NCBI GenBank assembly: GCA_030656015.1
Contig: JAUSNX010000010.1
Coordinates: 1-64,000 of the forward strand
Source of the DNA: Methanobacteriaceae archaeon
GTDB lineage: Archaea; Methanobacteriota; Methanobacteria; Methanobacteriales; Methanobacteriaceae
Length of the DNA stretch: 64,000 nucleotides
Direction of reading: 5' to 3'
Part shown: piece by piece, positions 60,523 through 64,000 of the stretch
How positions within the stretch are numbered: the first letter of the stretch is position 1
Layout: each line of letters starts with the position of its first letter
Made by a program: the position numbers and the translations under genes
Notes under the pieces: generated by a model
The model's database searches: none
The model's input: the letters and a program-made list of their open reading frames with translations, nothing else
Told to the model about the DNA's origin: nothing

Positions 60523-61680
60523 TTAAATAGGCCTTAAAACATCAACGGCCTCTAAAAATTTTTCTGAAAATATTTTAACATGTTCTTCTGGAACAGAAAA
60601 GCTGACACGGATGTATCTATCGCCGAAAAGTTTACTGGTATAACTACCTTGCCTAATGAAAACTTTATTTTCCAGTAGATATTCAGTCATGGCCTGAGGA
60701 TCAATTCCAGTATCCTTAATGTCAATGGCCAGCATATTACCATCTGAAGGATAAACCGGTATAAATGCTCCTTCTACCTTATCCACCACATCTTTTATGA
60801 TTTTCTGATTGTTGCGAGTTGTATCACAAATATGGTCAATCCACTGATCTTTGGATTTTAAAGCCGCGATAGCGCCGGTCTGGGATAGAACATTAGTTCC
60901 CAGATCATTTATTACAATACTCCTTACTGATTTCATAATTTCTGGAAGGCCTATTGTAGCTCCAATTCTAAGTCCAGCCATTCCAAAAATTTTAGAGAAA
61001 CTATAAATCGTAATTGTATGCTCAGGAGCGTAATTCGCAGCTAAATGATGATCTCTTGCAAATTCTCGATAGGTTATATCATGCAAAAGATAAATATCGT
61101 TCTCAGTCGCAATTTTAGCAAACTCTTCCATTTCTTCTTTAGTGTAGCAAGATCCTAATGGGTTTAAAGGGTCTATGAGCGAAATAAGTTTAGTATTTTC
61201 ATCCATATGTTCCCTTACAAGTTTAGGAGTGAGTTTATAACCACATTCTTCATTGTAAATAGGTACTGATATAACGCTGTGACTAAATCTACTGGCAAAG
61301 TTATCTATTATTAAATAACCCGGATCACAAGTTATAGCATTATTTTGAGGTTCCAAAACATCATTCATACACAGGTGCAGTGATTCAGTTCCACCTGCAG
61401 TAATGAGAATTTCAAATTTCTCTTCCAATCCCAGATCTTCCAATACTAATTTTTTAAGCTCTGGAAACCCTTCTGGCGGAGGGTACTTGCAGTATTCTCT
61501 ACTATTAACACAAGATATCATGGCATCCATGATTTCTGTATCTTCATGAAGATGGTTGGTGTTTTGACCCATCCATATCATTTCTTTATCTTTAAAAACG
61601 TGATCAAAGAAGTCATTTGCAGTTTTAAAGCCCTTAGGTGCAACTCTTGCTGCCTTGGCGTACGTTTTAGGAGAAATCAT
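60523..61680 (-). CDS. PLP-dependent class I/II aminotransferase
   Basis: The 385-residue enzyme has the fold-type I pattern: [18 protein letters not shown] near residue 95, [18 protein letters not shown] near 172, and the PLP lysine in [16 protein letters not shown] near 229, with [10 protein letters not shown] near the end. The amino donor and acceptor cannot be told from sequence. In the family, aspartate or histidinol-phosphate-type activities are common. It is a single gene with a GTGAT binding site. Confidence 0.85.
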   Translation of the reverse strand: MISPKTYAKAARVAPKGFKTANDFFDHVFKDKEMIWMGQNTNHLHEDTEIMDAMISCVNSREYCKYPPPEGFPELKKLVLEDLGLEEKFEILITAGGTESLHLCMNDVLEPQNNAITCDPGYLIIDNFASRFSHSVISVPIYNEECGYKLTPKLVREHMDENTKLISLIDPLNPLGSCYTKEEMEEFAKIATENDIYLLHDITYREFARDHHLAANYAPEHTITIYSFSKIFGMAGLRIGATIGLPEIMKSVRSIVINDLGTNVLSQTGAIAALKSKDQWIDHICDTTRNNQKIIKDVVDKVEGAFIPVYPSDGNMLAIDIKDTGIDPQAMTEYLLENKVFIRQGSYTSKLFGDRYIRVSFSVPEEHVKIFSEKFLEAVDVLRPI

Positions 61681-62112
61681 GTTTTATCACATCATTAAAG
61701 TGCATTATTTTCATTTAACAATAGCCACTTCAAAAGATCATATTTATTATTTTAAAATTTTATCCAAACTAAATTATCCAATACTAAAACAGCAATTCGA
61801 TCTTATCAATTGAATTATATCCTTAATTGATAAACTTATTTTATATATTTTTTTATATAGGATACAATTCTAGATAAAATTAAGCTGGAATTTAGATTCT
61901 AATAATAATCTATTATACTATTGCACATTACTATTTATAAACATTAACCGTTTAAATCAAAGCTATTTAACATGAAAATTAGATGTTATTAAATTAATAT
62001 TTAAGTAAATTATAAAATTAATAAAATGTTTTATAGAATATTTAATAGTTAATTTTAAGTTACTGACAATATCATTAATCAAATCAAAAAAATGAATTTA
62101 TCGTTTAATTTA
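61681..62112. other. A+T-rich intergenic region
   Basis: About 430 bases between the aminotransferase gene and radB on the same strand contain no gene, RNA or repeat that I can support. Confidence 0.55.
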
Positions 62113-62820
62113 TTAATTACCCAGTCCCCGCTCCACAATTCTAAATCTAGTCTTAATACCTTCAGCTTTGCTCTTATGTCTTTTTAATGTAGCACATCTC
62201 TCCCCAATAATGTCTCCTTTTTCTAATTCCACGATTATTTTGCTCCAGTACTTTAATATTGTACCGCCAACAGGTGAAATAACCCCGTTACCATCCTCAT
62301 CAATAACCGAGTAAATTTGGTTAGTTAGTACTACTGCTAAGTCATTTCTTCGAGCCAATCTAGATAGCAATGACATTTGGATTCCTAAATCTCGATTTAA
62401 TTTGGAAGAGTTACCATCTTTCAATCTATAAAGTGCCACTGCTGAATCAAGAATAATTAAGTCAATTTTTTCGCCCTTTGTGTCAATTAAAGCACTAATT
62501 CTCCGTAAAACTTCATCCTGTTCTGGAAAAGAAGTAGGTTCAAAAACAATTATTTGGCTGGCAATTTTATCGAAATCAACCCCAGCGATCTGTTTTATTC
62601 TATCAATGGATATTCCACCCTCCGTGTCCACATAAATAACTTTTCCTCCATTTTGAGCACAGCGAACTGCCAAGTTAAGGGCAATATTAGTTTTTCCAGA
62701 GCCAGGAGGTCCGTAAAATTGAGTTAGAGTCCCTTTTTCCACACCACCATCAAGTAAATTATCAATTGAGCAAGTAGTAGGGATTTTAGAAGCTTTTTTA
62801 AGATTAGATAGTACTTTCAT
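62113..62820 (-). CDS. radB: RadB, archaeal RecA/RadA paralogue
   Basis: The 235-residue protein is a core RecA-fold ATPase without the N-terminal domain of RadA, which defines RadB. Walker [10 protein letters not shown] is near residue 37, Walker [15 protein letters not shown] near 118, and [13 protein letters not shown] follows. RadB assists RadA in recombination. ATG 62820 has GAGGAAATCA just upstream; the frame opens 23 codons earlier without support. Confidence 0.92.
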   Translation of the reverse strand: MKVLSNLKKASKIPTTCSIDNLLDGGVEKGTLTQFYGPPGSGKTNIALNLAVRCAQNGGKVIYVDTEGGISIDRIKQIAGVDFDKIASQIIVFEPTSFPEQDEVLRRISALIDTKGEKIDLIILDSAVALYRLKDGNSSKLNRDLGIQMSLLSRLARRNDLAVVLTNQIYSVIDEDGNGVISPVGGTILKYWSKIIVELEKGDIIGERCATLKRHKSKAEGIKTRFRIVERGLGN

Positions 62821-63041
62821 TGATTTCCTCAAAAATTTATTTCCAGTGAAATTTATACAATATAATAATAAATTTATTCTCAAAAACACATTCCAATAGT
62901 TTGACTTAATAATTGATTATTAAACTAATTAACACATATAATATTATTATCTCATCAAACTATATTAATTCAATTAAGTATTATTATTTAAATAGACATT
63001 ATTAATATAAATTTATTATTAATACAATATTTACCAATATT

Positions 63042-63656
63042 TTAATCAAATAAATCCGAACTAAATTTTCCAGACCCCTTCCTAAGAATAATTGGTGGAT
63101 TTAAGGTGAAATCAATAACTGTTGAAGCTTTATCCACCTGGGATGGACCTGCATCAATCACCAAGCCTAGTTCTGTATCAAGCTGTTCTAAAATTTCATC
63201 TACTGATTTTTTTGTTTCCTGACCCGAAATATTAGCACTAGTCGTAGTTATAGGGAATTTCTGAGATATTTTCTGGCAGATTTCACTATCCGGAATCCTT
63301 ATACCAATAGTTTCACTCCCACCAGTTAATAATTCAGAAATGCAATCTTTTTTCTTCAAAATAATTGTAAAGGGCCCCGGCAATATTTTAGAGATAATAA
63401 CCAATTTTTTAGAAGATATCTTGGCTATTTTAGGAATCCAATCAATATTAGAAACACATACGGAAATAGGTTTAGTAGTTGATCTTTTTTTAACCGAATA
63501 TAATTCTTTTAAAGCATTTTCATCAAATATATTGGCCCCCAGGCCATACAATGTGTCCGTTGGATATAATATAATTTCTCCACTTTCCATTAATCGAATT
63601 GATTCTTCAATTAAGTCATCTTCAATTTTTTGGGGGTTAATTTTAACAATTTTCAT
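63042..63656 (-). CDS. Sua5/YciO/YrdC-family threonylcarbamoyl-AMP synthase
   Basis: The 204-residue protein has the family start GEIILYPTDTLYGLGANIF near residue 30, the KKRSTTKPISVCV segment and the ITTTSANISGQETKKSVDEI region near 138. The fold makes threonylcarbamoyl-AMP for the universal t6A37 tRNA modification. A GTG three codons upstream is possible; ATG 63656 is chosen. Confidence 0.9.
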   Translation of the reverse strand: MKIVKINPQKIEDDLIEESIRLMESGEIILYPTDTLYGLGANIFDENALKELYSVKKRSTTKPISVCVSNIDWIPKIAKISSKKLVIISKILPGPFTIILKKKDCISELLTGGSETIGIRIPDSEICQKISQKFPITTTSANISGQETKKSVDEILEQLDTELGLVIDAGPSQVDKASTVIDFTLNPPIILRKGSGKFSSDLFD

Positions 63657-63724
63657 TTTATCCACAAATTTCTAAAATAATATCTATACAAAGTATATAT
63701 TAATTGAATTTATAAATTACCAGT

Positions 63725-64000
63725 ATGCTTAATCGTTTAAGGCCCCGTGTTAAAAAATTTATAGATCCTCTGGCCAAAAGAATTAATATCAATCCTAACT
63801 ATTTAACTGTTTTAGGACTTTTAATAGCGCTACTATCAGCATATATGTTTGCTATGGGTAATTTACTCTGGGGGGGGCTGTTAATAGCCCTTAGTGGATT
63901 TTTAGATATTATTGATGGTGCAGTGGCTCGTAATAACAATACCGCCACTAAATTTGGAGGATTTCTCGATTCGACCACTGACCGATTTTCAGATGCCATC
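63725..64000 (+). CDS. CDP-alcohol phosphatidyltransferase, probably archaetidylinositol phosphate synthase (partial)
   Basis: The first 92 residues are present and the gene runs off the right edge. The signature DG-x2-AR-x8-G-x3-D-x3-D is complete within them ([16 protein letters not shown] then FLDSTTD), with a membrane helix before it. The start [20 protein letters not shown] matches the methanogen group that makes archaetidylinositol phosphate. No ribosome binding site precedes ATG 63725, but AGTATATATT lies about 28 bases upstream, so a leaderless transcript is likely. Confidence 0.85.
   Translation, partial: MLNRLRPRVKKFIDPLAKRININPNYLTVLGLLIALLSAYMFAMGNLLWGGLLIALSGFLDIIDGAVARNNNTATKFGGFLDSTTDRFSDAI

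Overview
The window is a stretch of chromosome from a low-G+C hydrogenotrophic methanogenic archaeon, most likely Methanobacterium or a close relative in the Methanobacteriales. The evidence is a Methanobacterium-like 16S rRNA 5' end, F420-dependent methylene-H4MPT reductase (mer), a six-gene pyruvate:ferredoxin oxidoreductase cluster (porCDABEF), a complete acetyl-CoA decarbonylase/synthase operon (cdhA-B-C, a CooC-like ATPase, cdhD-E and a ferredoxin), a methanofuran gene (mfnE), geranylgeranyl reductase for archaeal lipids, an archaeal histone, RadB and ABCE1. Intergenic DNA is very A+T-rich. Many genes have a clear GGTGA/GGAGG ribosome binding site, and at least eight start with TTG. No insertion sequence, prophage or CRISPR array is visible.

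Layout. 1-570: 5' end, leader and promoter of a 16S rRNA gene running left. 867-7396: mer, a photolyase-type radical SAM protein, a HEAT-repeat protein, the archaeosine radical SAM enzyme RaSEA, a beta-carbonic-anhydrase-like protein and a HIGH-motif nucleotidyltransferase. 7469-14284 (all left): a small protein, a 6PGDH-like dehydrogenase, a CcdA/thioredoxin membrane redox pair, a DUF89 phosphatase, a ubiquitin-like sulfur carrier with its TtuA-like tRNA thiolase, and a dihydropteroate-synthase-like protein. 14461-19466 (right): porCDABEF and a fumarase alpha subunit. 19597-20016: an EamA transporter gene interrupted by a stop codon. 20217-26864 (left): a phosphate locus with two pstS genes, pstC, pstA, pstB and two phoU genes separated by a small protein. 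A third, HTH-fused PhoU lies at 28477-29403. 31623-31935: tRNA-Thr(GGT) and tRNA-Leu(TAA). 32184-38605 (right): a 53-residue ferredoxin with geranylgeranyl reductase, a large membrane glycosyltransferase-like protein fused to a toroid-like domain, a HEAT-repeat fusion protein and ogt. 38736-47370 (left): the ACDS operon, divergent from cbiMNQ (47946-49840). 50121-52997: archaeal pilus/secretion membrane protein and ATPase. 53272-64000: a methyltransferase, a TctA-type permease, mfnE with a zinc ribbon and aEF1B, pth2, histone, ABCE1, an aminotransferase, radB, a Sua5-type enzyme and the start of a CDP-alcohol phosphatidyltransferase.

How the genes fit together. Carbon fixation dominates: Mer supplies methyl-H4MPT, ACDS builds acetyl-CoA, Por carboxylates it to pyruvate, and fumarase plus a short citrate-synthase-family enzyme belong to the partial TCA pathway. 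The Co/Ni ECF transporter genes lie head-to-head with the Ni/corrinoid enzyme operon that would use the metals. The phosphate genes form a self-contained uptake and control system with three different PhoU proteins.

The items I consider most worth checking are the in-frame stop in the EamA transporter, the 71-bp identity between the two pstS genes, the two unusual fusion proteins at 33937-37986, the absence of cbiO after cbiQ with a possible gene remnant in its place, the structured element in the 16S leader, and a GTCAC repeat cluster upstream of the histone gene.
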